DNA from: a virus
DNA length: 30,764 bases
Strand: one strand, 5' to 3'
Virus record (IMG/VR): IMGVR_UViG_3300035390_000062
Coordinates: 1 to 30,764 of that record
Shown here: positions 17,017 to 23,036 of the stretch, one piece after another
Numbering within the stretch: position 1 is the first letter of the stretch
Layout: the number at the start of each line of letters is the position of its first letter
Translations under genes and position numbers: made by a program
Notes under the pieces: generated by a model
The model's input: the letters and a program-made list of their open reading frames with translations, nothing else
What the model was told of the DNA's origin: nothing
Databases searched by the model: none

Positions 17017-17595
17017 ATGAAGAAGATTCTTGTTGCTAAACCTATGAGTCGTAAGAATGTCAGGCATAAAGCTCAAGCCTTAAAAGATATTTATTCTCTT
17101 TATTCGAAGAACGACTCTCAGAAAGCAGATGTTATCGATTTACTTGAGAACATCTTGCCTGAAATTGTTCCTGGAGTAGATGTCCAAATCGTTGGATGCA
17201 AAGAACTTGGAAGTGATCATGGACGAACAAGTCCAAGCGAAAAAATTATACGTATTCGTGAAGATATCTATGAGCGTGCCGTTGCTGGCGAAGGAAGAGA
17301 TCGTTTCACGATAATGCATGAAATTGGACATCTATTCCTCCACGATGATCAACGCATATCTTTTGCTAGAACTATGTCTGAACCAGAACCATTCCGTGAT
17401 CCAGAATGGCAGGCAAGTGCTTTTGCCGGAGAATTTTTAATGCCATTTGATTACATAAAAGAAGAGAAGGATATTTTCAACATCATGGAAGAATGCGGAG
17501 TATCTTTCGATGCTGCCAAAACACAAAGAAAAGCAGTGCTTAATCAGGGCAAAAGCCCTGTTCATATAAATAAAAAAATCAAGCAAAATGCTTGA
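17017..17595 (+). CDS. ImmA/IrrE-family metallo-endopeptidase
   Basis: 192 residues. The zinc motif HExxH is HEIGH at 101-105 in FTIMHEIGHLFLHD, and the third ligand Glu is in WQASAFAGEFLMP (Glu139), the arrangement of the COG2856 family. This enzyme class cleaves XRE repressors and frees promoters. The N-terminal ~40 residues are basic and helical. The gene begins 5 bases after the repressor stop, with AAAGGAG inside the repressor's last codons. It carries no extra C-terminal domain. As a partner of the upstream XRE protein it could govern the island itself or late genes. Confidence 0.88.
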   Translation: MKKILVAKPMSRKNVRHKAQALKDIYSLYSKNDSQKADVIDLLENILPEIVPGVDVQIVGCKELGSDHGRTSPSEKIIRIREDIYERAVAGEGRDRFTIMHEIGHLFLHDDQRISFARTMSEPEPFRDPEWQASAFAGEFLMPFDYIKEEKDIFNIMEECGVSFDAAKTQRKAVLNQGKSPVHINKKIKQNA

Positions 17596-17596
17596 T
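17571..17596 (-). terminator. intrinsic terminator, minus strand
   Basis: A perfect hairpin ATCAAGCA-AAA-TGCTTGAT (17578-17596) whose minus-strand copy runs straight into seven Ts (17578-17572). It would stop transcription coming leftward from the accessory block before it reaches the XRE/ImmA genes. It overlaps the last codons of the peptidase gene. Confidence 0.75.
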
Positions 17597-17702
17597 CAAT
17601 TCCCTGCACTGGCAGGTAATATAATTGTTTCTCAGCAAAACAAGTATATCACCTTGGGAACATAAAATCAACTGTGTGTTTTGCTTGGGAAAGGAGAAAT
17701 CC

Positions 17703-17855
17703 ATGGCCAAGAAGTCATATCCTCGCGATACTGAAGAATATGAAGTGATTTTTCGTTCGTACATTACATTGAAAAACGGGAAAAGACTCTACGCTTCTAC
17801 AGTCGGTAAAAAAGCATTTCCTATTTACATTAAGAAATCCGACAAGAAATCATAG
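17703..17855 (+). CDS. hypothetical small protein, 50 aa
   Basis: A short basic protein (AKKSYPRDTEEYEVIFRSYI, then LKNGKRLYASTVGKKAFPIY). The start at ATG 17703 has AAAGGAG eight bases before it. It has the look of a compact beta-strand protein, with alternating hydrophobic residues and many lysines. The gene is 107 bases after the ImmA gene and ends 12 bases before an intrinsic terminator, so it is the last gene of the plus-strand unit. No family recognised. It could be a target of, or a modulator for, the XRE/ImmA pair. Confidence 0.6.
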   Translation: MAKKSYPRDTEEYEVIFRSYITLKNGKRLYASTVGKKAFPIYIKKSDKKS

Positions 17856-17867
17856 AGCCTCAGTAGC

Positions 17868-17902
17868 AATGAGTCCAGCCAGTGGGACTCATTATTTTTT
17901 TA
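17868..17902 (+). terminator. intrinsic terminator of the XRE/ImmA island
   Basis: AATGAGTCC (17868-17876) and GGGACTCATT (17884-17893) form a stem with a 7-base loop, followed by ATTTTTTT on the plus strand. A textbook Rho-independent terminator. Confidence 0.88.
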
Positions 17903-17952
17903 CCCTCTTTAAAGCAATTTTAACACTTTTTGTCAAGCAAACCCATATTACT

Positions 17953-18135
17953 TCATGCGTTACGCATCCTCTCAATCCCACTATCAAACAGTCTATAGCA
18001 CGGGGAACTATACCTCATCTTTATGGCCACGTCTTTCCAGTTCTTGTCTTCAAAGCACCTCAGCTCTATGATCCCGTACCCGTCGACAATGAGAAGCTTC
18101 ATCGCCCCAGCGATCTGGTTATTGCTATCCAAGTA
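17953..18135 (-). pseudogene. remnant of an ArpU/RinA-like late transcription regulator
   Basis: An open stretch of 61 codons without a fitting start: in-frame TAG at 18138-18136 and TGA at 17955-17953. The translation (NQIAGAMKLLIVDGYGIIEL, then RCFEDKNWKDVAIKMRYSSP and CYRLFDSGIERM) aligns without gaps to the C-terminal half of the intact regulator at 23527-24027 (RNQIDRGLSKLKHDEYKVIA, LRCFKRMRWREISKRMHYSK, SHCHRILVSGIKKL). The sigma-70 region-4-like HTH is preserved but the N-terminal half is missing, and no binding site precedes the internal ATG at 18102. It is diverged, so not a recent copy of the intact gene. Probably left from another phage by recombination. Confidence 0.7.
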
Positions 18136-18207
18136 CTACTTTATCTCACTCCCTAAACCTTTCAGGTATTTACTACATTTCATTATAATTTGCTACCTAT
18201 TATCCAA

Positions 18208-18645
18208 TTAAACATTCCACCCAATATTCCGAAGTGCATTTTCTATAATTTTCGCATAACTATTCATCCCGCGTTTCCTAAGTTCAACAGCAAAAATTGG
18301 CCACGGAGGATGAATTGCCATATACGGATCACCATCTGGACCAGTATACATTCCACCTCCTACACCGGTATATAAACCTCCACCTACACCTGTGTATAAG
18401 CCTCCACCTACTCCTGTGTATAAGCCTCCACCTACGCCTGTATATAAACCTCCACCTACGCCTGTATACATCCCACCGCCTACACCAGTATACATTCCAC
18501 CTCCTACGCCGGTATACATTCCGCCGCCTACACCAGTATACATTCCGCCGCCTACACCGGTATACATTCCGCCGCCTACACCGGTATACATTCCGCCGCC
18601 TACACCAGTATACATATTTCGGACCCATAAATTATTATTACTCAA
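18208..18645 (-). CDS. octapeptide-repeat protein (YTGVGGG repeats), unknown function
   Basis: 145 residues in three parts: a 10-residue start (SNNNLWVRN), twelve octapeptides of consensus MYTGVGGG or LYTGVGGG (residues 11-106, the last one changed to MYTGPDGD), and a 39-residue helical tail with PPWPIFAVELRKRG and SYAKIIENALRNIGW. The gene starts at TTG, with a strong AAAGGAGGT before it. Differences between the 24-bp units are almost only synonymous (Tyr TAT/TAC, Thr ACA/ACC/ACT, Gly third bases), so the peptide repeat itself is under selection. Each unit has one aromatic residue and four glycines, suiting a repetitive beta-turn or beta-hairpin solenoid. I cannot name the family. It has no signal peptide or membrane helix. 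Its upstream region is a copy of that before 19603-19827. Confidence 0.75.
   Translation of the reverse strand: MSNNNLWVRNMYTGVGGGMYTGVGGGMYTGVGGGMYTGVGGGMYTGVGGGMYTGVGGGMYTGVGGGLYTGVGGGLYTGVGGGLYTGVGGGLYTGVGGGMYTGPDGDPYMAIHPPWPIFAVELRKRGMNSYAKIIENALRNIGWNV
18328..18615 (-). repeat. tandem 24-bp repeat array, 12 units
   Basis: Twelve direct units of 24 bp inside the octapeptide-repeat gene. Eleven encode (M/L)YTGVGGG exactly; the unit at 18351-18328 is degenerate. Because 24 is a multiple of three, other frames are open too and give spurious long readings on both strands. Confidence 0.95.
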
Positions 18646-18695
18646 TTGGAGACCTCCTTTATTTAAACACTTTTGTTATTCACTTCTTAAAATAC

Positions 18696-18781
18696 TAACT
18701 TGTCATATCTTAAACTATGTAAAATCCTAACAATTATAGTGGGTCATTACAATTTCATTGTTGAAAGGGAATCGTTAAAAT
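18696..18781 (-). promoter_or_regulatory. regulatory element copy A, upstream of the octapeptide-repeat gene
   Basis: Matches copy B (19842-19929) at about 64 of 83 aligned positions by hand count. Fully shared blocks are TAACTTGTCATATCTTA, TATGTAAAA and CAATTTCA at the same spacing. On the minus strand it contains TATAAT (18738-18733), a likely -10. It lies 51 bases before the TTG start. Confidence 0.65.
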
Positions 18782-18793
18782 ACTCGTAAATCC

Positions 18794-19606
18794 CTATTCA
18801 TCTTTAAAATTTATATTTATTGCACTATTAAGCTTATTTACTGCATTAGTATAAAGATTTATTGCTAACTTATGTTCCATTAGTCCTGAGAAAAAACCCA
18901 ATGCAATAGCCATTTCAATATTATTATTTATACTCTGACTATTTATCTTTCCAATACTAAATGAAACTATTTCAGTTCTTATAAGTAACGCTAGAACCAA
19001 AGCAGCAGTACCAATAAAAATCAACCTAACAATTGGATTTAGTCTATCTTTCTCAATAACAACAAGATCTTCAAATCGTAAATTTGTTTTCCGAACACCA
19101 AATGAAAACCAAACTCCAATCATTGACGATGACCATACTGCTAAATATACATTGCTCAGGGTATTAAAAACCTCAATATTGTGTAAAAATAGTTGTACTG
19201 AAAGTATTATTAGATATGGTATAATCGCTAGCAAAATAGCATACCCTACCAATTTTACCATATATTTATTTTTAACTTTCCCCCCCTCACGATTTAACAC
19301 TTCTAATTTCAAGCTATCTAGTCCAACATTAGCCAATATAGGTTGTGGATTCTCCCCTACTAAACCTGCTTGTGATAAAGACAATAACTTGTCAAAATAC
19401 TGTTTCTTAATAGTATCTTCGCATTCAATTGATTTTAAAGTGTTTTGTGTGTTTTCAATAGCATCAATTAAAGATAAAAGTGCAGTTGGAATTTTTTCAA
19501 CTTTCTCATAGGGTACAGTTTCTACTAAAATATCATATTGATCATCTGGGTTAATTCTTACTGTGTAATAGCCCTGAAATTTCTTCTTTCTGATTCTCAT
19601 TATCAT
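18794..19606 (-). CDS. hypothetical integral membrane protein, 270 aa
   Basis: The N-terminal ~115 residues are cytoplasmic-type, basic at the start (MRIRKKKFQGYYTVRINPDD) with a helical middle (IDAIENTQNTLKSIECEDTI). Four hydrophobic helices follow at about 117-141, 152-170, 192-212 and 229-243, then a short amphipathic tail. No catalytic motif is seen and I do not know the family. It starts by ATGA overlap on the 74-aa gene, so the two are co-translated and probably act together. AT content is higher than in the structural genes, in line with horizontal acquisition. Possible roles are a membrane effector of a defence or exclusion system, but this is inference from layout only. Confidence 0.6.
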   Translation of the reverse strand: MIMRIRKKKFQGYYTVRINPDDQYDILVETVPYEKVEKIPTALLSLIDAIENTQNTLKSIECEDTIKKQYFDKLLSLSQAGLVGENPQPILANVGLDSLKLEVLNREGGKVKNKYMVKLVGYAILLAIIPYLIILSVQLFLHNIEVFNTLSNVYLAVWSSSMIGVWFSFGVRKTNLRFEDLVVIEKDRLNPIVRLIFIGTAALVLALLIRTEIVSFSIGKINSQSINNNIEMAIALGFFSGLMEHKLAINLYTNAVNKLNSAININFKDE

Positions 19607-19827
19607 TTACCACAGCAAGGACAGGAATCTCCTCCCATTCCAACAGATTTTCGAACTATTTCTCCATGTTGAAAGCTTGATTCTGCTAATTTTTCTAAAG
19701 CTTCCTCTTCTAACAACCCTTTCCCATCAAGCAATCTCAGTTCATATAATAGTCTTTTCTGTCCCTCTGACAATTTTGAGTATTCTCTTGATTCTAAGTC
19801 ATTTTTTAGTTCTTTTAATTTTGACAT
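19603..19827 (-). CDS. hypothetical 74-aa protein with C-terminal CPCCGK
   Basis: A small, charged helical protein (SKLKELKNDLESREYSKLSE, GLLEEEALEKLAESSFQHGE) ending in GMGGDSCPCCGK. The Cys-x-Cys-Cys tail could bind a metal or a thiol partner, and being at the very end it might be a peptide tag or a zinc site shared between two chains. It is first in a two-gene operon with the 270-aa membrane protein. AGGGGG precedes the ATG. No family recognised. The regulatory copy B stands 15 bases upstream. Confidence 0.6.
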   Translation of the reverse strand: MSKLKELKNDLESREYSKLSEGQKRLLYELRLLDGKGLLEEEALEKLAESSFQHGEIVRKSVGMGGDSCPCCGK

Positions 19828-19841
19828 TTAACTACCCCCTT

Positions 19842-19929
19842 TTAACTTGTCATATCTTAGTATTATGTAAAACTCATTCAACTACAGTATAGCATTGCAA
19901 TTTCAACGTTAAAAGAAAATTGTTAAATT
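19842..19929 (-). promoter_or_regulatory. regulatory element copy B, upstream of the 74-aa/270-aa operon
   Basis: Second copy of the element at 18696-18781. On the minus strand it contains TGCTATACT, an extended -10 (hexamer 19891-19886). The shared block TAACTTGTCATATCTTA (19843-19859) would be transcribed in the 5' leader just before the binding site. Confidence 0.65.
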
Positions 19930-19950
19930 TTAGTTTAATAATCCTTTTTT

Positions 19951-19980
19951 TTGTAAAACTGGCTACATTTCCGATATAAT
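19951..19980 (+). promoter_or_regulatory. promoter for the 45-aa peptide gene
   Basis: TTGTAA (19951-19956), 18 bases, then consensus TATAAT (19975-19980). The gene start follows 28 bases later, so the leader is short. Confidence 0.6.
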
Positions 19981-20007
19981 AATAAAGGGGATCTCTAAGG
20001 AGGCTCT

Positions 20008-20145
20008 ATGGCAAATAAGAATTCTGGAAATAAAAATAGTGGAGCACAAGGCTCCACAAAAACTAAAACACCATATACAAATGAAAGAAACAACACTACT
20101 AGTAATAATTTACGAAAACCCGCACCACCTACTGAACAGAAATAG
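20008..20145 (+). CDS. small hydrophilic 45-aa peptide, convergent with membrane protein gene
   Basis: An uninterrupted reading frame of 45 codons with its own promoter and an excellent TAAGGAGG seven bases before the ATG. The peptide is rich in Asn, Lys, Thr and Ser (ANKNSGNKNSGAQGSTKTKT, then NLRKPAPPTEQK), low in hydrophobic residues and probably disordered. It ends inside the 3' end of the opposing 236-aa membrane gene (17-base overlap), so the transcripts are antisense to each other. The careful expression signals argue that it is real despite its length. Function unknown; an antitoxin-like or regulatory partner of a neighbour is possible. Confidence 0.55.
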   Translation: MANKNSGNKNSGAQGSTKTKTPYTNERNNTTSNNLRKPAPPTEQK

Positions 20146-20839
20146 GTTTACCAATAAGTTTCATTTTTTCAGCGAGATCCCTCCCATAATACAACGTCGT
20201 GCAAAACCCGGTATCACAATCTAGCATTTCTACTTGGACATACTTCTCAATCGGATAAGTTTCATTTAGAATGAATTCTACAATTTCCTTCGAATAGAAC
20301 ATTACTACCTTTTTTTCTTCAGAAGAAGAAGAAGACCAACTCTCTAAAAACCCAATTATCTCAATACCATCCGATTGAGTTAATTTCAATATAGGATATT
20401 CATTGTTCTCCTTTTTCAAATACTCAGATTCAAAAACCTCTTCATAGATTGTCCTATACTTATTCCTAGAAGGCAATCCACTTTTTCCCCTAACCGAGTT
20501 GATAACCCGCGTAATCAACCTTGACCAGTACGTCCCCATAAACAATACTCCAACAAACGCTAAGAGAAAACAACCCGCCAAATATATTGAAACGCCTAAC
20601 AATCCTTGTCCTCGTGAAAATATTTCTTCGATACTATAATAAAAAATACTCTTGCTCGAAAATGAAATTGTGATCGTGTAATAAATCAAATTAATTATCA
20701 AACTACTTACTACTAGACATGAGAGCACTGAGTATCCTTCTGTTTCAAGCTTTCCTGCTTTCTTATCCCATATGTGCATATGCAGATAATTATAGAAAAA
20801 ACCAGGAACCAAAAAATATATTATACTAATAATATCCAT
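20129..20839 (-). CDS. membrane protein with cytoplasmic C-terminal domain, DUF6338-like
   Basis: 236 residues. Three N-terminal hydrophobic segments at about 4-20 (ISIIYFLVPGFFYNYLH), 35-60 and 80-105, then a soluble domain from 110 to the end with RNKYRTIYEEVFESEYLKK, a strand-rich YPILKLTQSDGIEIIGFLES and VVMFYSKEIVEFILNET. This order (VPGF near the start, helices, then a domain that reads like a small beta barrel for a ligand) resembles what I know as DUF6338. The match is from memory and moderate. GGAGG precedes the ATG. It is 55 bases downstream of the recombinase gene, so early transcription may reach it. Role unknown; such proteins occur as accessory genes in prophages. Confidence 0.6.
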   Translation of the reverse strand: MDIISIIYFLVPGFFYNYLHMHIWDKKAGKLETEGYSVLSCLVVSSLIINLIYYTITISFSSKSIFYYSIEEIFSRGQGLLGVSIYLAGCFLLAFVGVLFMGTYWSRLITRVINSVRGKSGLPSRNKYRTIYEEVFESEYLKKENNEYPILKLTQSDGIEIIGFLESWSSSSSEEKKVVMFYSKEIVEFILNETYPIEKYVQVEMLDCDTGFCTTLYYGRDLAEKMKLIGKPISVQ

Positions 20840-20894
20840 TATATAACCTCCATATTTTATTGTAACATATCTTCGCTAGTTGATTTTTCCTTTT

Positions 20895-21437
20895 CTAGGA
20901 CAAGGTAAACGCCTTATATGCTTTATTGACCAGTTGCCGATTAACTCCGATATATCTGAGTGTTATTGAAGAATGTGAATGATTGTAGATCTCCTGTAGC
21001 GTTACCACATCCTTGGTTTTTTGATAGAAATGATACCCGAAAGTCTTCCGTAAACTATGAGTCCCAAAATTGTCGATCTTGAACTCTTTGGCCACATCTT
21101 GGAGAATCTGATAAGCTCTTTGCCTGGTTATCGCTTTATACCCCTCGCGACCTTTGAAAAGAAAATCCGTTGAATCCTTCCCTTTAGCATACCGCTTCAA
21201 CTCTCTTTTCAGTACCGTATTGAGCGGGATTTCTTTCATCTTCTTCGTCTTTTGCTCCTTTATGTAGATGTACTCATCTCCAATGTCCCGAAAGGTAAGC
21301 CTTAGAATATCCGATATCCTAAGTCCTGTATTGAAACCAACCAGAACCATCATGTAGTCTCGCTCATTTTTACTTTTTAAATGCTTGAGGATCCTGCTAA
21401 CAAGGTCCATACTTCTAATTGGTTCGACATAATTCAT
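20895..21437 (-). CDS. minimal tyrosine recombinase (catalytic domain only)
   Basis: 180 residues that consist of the catalytic domain alone. Active-site residues are all visible: Arg40 in FNTGLRISD, Lys in KEQKTKKMK (about 60-63), His127 and Arg130 in THSLRKTFG, His153 in NHSHSSITL and nucleophile Tyr162 in LRYIG, with the usual nine-residue distance from His to Tyr. The N-terminal core-binding domain of normal phage integrases (350-400 aa) is missing and no truncation is visible, since a proper binding site (TTGGAGTG) precedes the ATG. Short recombinases of this sort are common at the end of the replication block of Firmicute phages. It is unlikely to be the main integrase, which should lie near the lysogeny genes to the right of this window. 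Confidence 0.85.
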   Translation of the reverse strand: MNYVEPIRSMDLVSRILKHLKSKNERDYMMVLVGFNTGLRISDILRLTFRDIGDEYIYIKEQKTKKMKEIPLNTVLKRELKRYAKGKDSTDFLFKGREGYKAITRQRAYQILQDVAKEFKIDNFGTHSLRKTFGYHFYQKTKDVVTLQEIYNHSHSSITLRYIGVNRQLVNKAYKAFTLS

Positions 21438-21457
21438 CTGTCACACTCCAATCTTCC

Positions 21458-23026
21458 CTAAATAACGCGTTGCTGAATTTTTATTTCATTTCTAGCAGCT
21501 AATAGCCGTTTCACCTTCCACTTATTCAGAAAGTGTTTTACGTCCTTCTCAGGCGCTTTATTGCGCTGCCCACGGCATTGCTTCACCTCTAGCTTGTCGA
21601 CATCAAGTTCGACTGTATAATAAGGCTCTTGGTTCTTCCTGATGAAAAGGATTAAGGATCTGCCTTCTGCCATTCTGAAGCCATAGCTTCCCACACAATG
21701 CCTAAGAGCCGCGCCCTCATCTAAGAGCTGTTTCTGACCTGCTGCCAACTCAATGCCTAGGTTTCCTGCTTGATAGTTTAGTTTATTGCTCCACTTCTTG
21801 TGTTGCCTTATAATACCTTCATCGAGAACTTTATTCTCATTTTCTTTAATCATCTGCGTATATTCATCATGCTTCTCAATCAAATTCCTAGGAAATATTA
21901 CGAAATCATTCTTTACATCCATACCTAGCGAATTACATTGATACATATAGTCTCGCCATGTTGTGATTGAATGTCGTGTATCGCCCTTCACTGCCTGTGT
22001 TTCAATATATTTTATAATCTTGTGAGCTGTCGTATACTTAAGCATCTGCGAAAATGTCTCTGTATCAGTATTTGCTACTGCCCACTTGAACTGCTGATCA
22101 GACACCTTATATTTAGTCTCTGATAAGAAACTTTGGAACTCCATTTCACGCTGTCCCATGTCAAGCTTGATAGCCCTCACGAACGACTCTTTATCCAATC
22201 CGAGCCTCTTCTCCTCAAGCTGCACTATTGAATTTCCCCAATACACCATTCGATTTACTACTTCAACAACTATTCTTTTCAGTCCAAGTTTACATAGATA
22301 TTCGAGTGCAGGTTTTTGCTCGTAGACATACAGATAATTACTAATGTTCATATGAGTACCTTTGTAGTGATCAAGTCCACAATATTTCCACTTTGACCTC
22401 TTCAAAAGCCTCTTCAGATTACGTTTATAGAAATATGGATTCGAGTCTCTGAGTAGCTCCTTATTATTGAATGAACTTCTTTTCATTTCCTTTTTCCACT
22501 CATAGCCTTTAATCTGCCAGCTGTAGATCCTTTCAAATTCTTCCCACTTGGTTTGATCTTGTTTCCCAAAGGTAATGATTTCCCTGGATCCCTCATAGTA
22601 ATAAAACTTTGGATCCTTTAATGTATCTAGAATCTCATTCGGGAAGTTATCTGTTTCGCCATAATTCTTAAAAGTCATTATGCCTTTGAAATACCTGATC
22701 ACATATCCGTCCTTGATTTTTTGTATAATGCTGACTATTTCCCAATCAGCATATCTCTTCGCTTTGTTGATGGCTTTAAACGTTACTTTAGCCCTGCACT
22801 CTGGGCATCTGCCTAGCTTGTTATGAGTGGCATTTTCAAGCATCACACGAGATCCACAATGACTGCATACTCCGTGGATCATCTTCCTGATTCTCTTGTA
22901 AAATATGTATTTGCTATTCTCGAAGGCTTTATTTTTCAACCAGTCCTCAAAATCCTTAGGCAGCGGAGGTACCTGGTCCATCAATGAATTAATTCGTGCT
23001 TGTAGCTTCTCTGATCTCTTGGCCAC
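21458..23026 (-). CDS. PcfJ-like protein
   Basis: 522 residues. A zinc ribbon is visible at about 52-80 (GVCSHCGSRV, then GRCPECRAKV; Cys54, 57, 74, 77). The C-terminal part has the PcfJ signature: LLDEGAALRHCVGSYGFRMA, then SLILFIRKNQEPYYTVELDV and QCRGQRNKAPEKD. PcfJ proteins were named from the conjugative plasmid pCF10 and are widespread in phages; their biochemical role is not settled. The gene starts at GTG with GGAGGTAGG before it, 10 bases after the PcfK-like gene. The pair is conserved as a unit in mobile elements. Confidence 0.85.
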   Translation of the reverse strand: MAKRSEKLQARINSLMDQVPPLPKDFEDWLKNKAFENSKYIFYKRIRKMIHGVCSHCGSRVMLENATHNKLGRCPECRAKVTFKAINKAKRYADWEIVSIIQKIKDGYVIRYFKGIMTFKNYGETDNFPNEILDTLKDPKFYYYEGSREIITFGKQDQTKWEEFERIYSWQIKGYEWKKEMKRSSFNNKELLRDSNPYFYKRNLKRLLKRSKWKYCGLDHYKGTHMNISNYLYVYEQKPALEYLCKLGLKRIVVEVVNRMVYWGNSIVQLEEKRLGLDKESFVRAIKLDMGQREMEFQSFLSETKYKVSDQQFKWAVANTDTETFSQMLKYTTAHKIIKYIETQAVKGDTRHSITTWRDYMYQCNSLGMDVKNDFVIFPRNLIEKHDEYTQMIKENENKVLDEGIIRQHKKWSNKLNYQAGNLGIELAAGQKQLLDEGAALRHCVGSYGFRMAEGRSLILFIRKNQEPYYTVELDVDKLEVKQCRGQRNKAPEKDVKHFLNKWKVKRLLAARNEIKIQQRVI

Positions 23027-23036
23027 TTCCTACCTC

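Noticed and set aside
16603-17604. tRNA or other structured RNA in the XRE/ImmA region
   Set aside because: The hairpins found are short terminator-like stems; no cloverleaf or CCA end could be built. No tRNA was found anywhere in the window.
17869-18156. 95-aa plus-strand reading after the XRE/ImmA terminator
   Set aside because: It starts inside a terminator stem, has no binding site and is antisense to the ArpU-like remnant.
18328-18615. Possible CRISPR array or iteron origin in the 24-bp repeats
   Set aside because: The units follow each other without spacers and keep a coding frame, so it is a protein repeat.
18297-18730. Long plus-strand readings with PPPTPVY repeats across the tandem array
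   Set aside because: They are the complementary frames of the 24-bp repeats. The minus frame has a strong binding site, a non-repeat tail and synonymous-only variation; the plus frames have no binding site.
20895-21437. Calling the 180-aa recombinase the phage integrase with a nearby attachment site
   Set aside because: The core-binding domain is missing, no attachment-like direct repeat was seen beside it, and its place at the end of the replication block argues against it.
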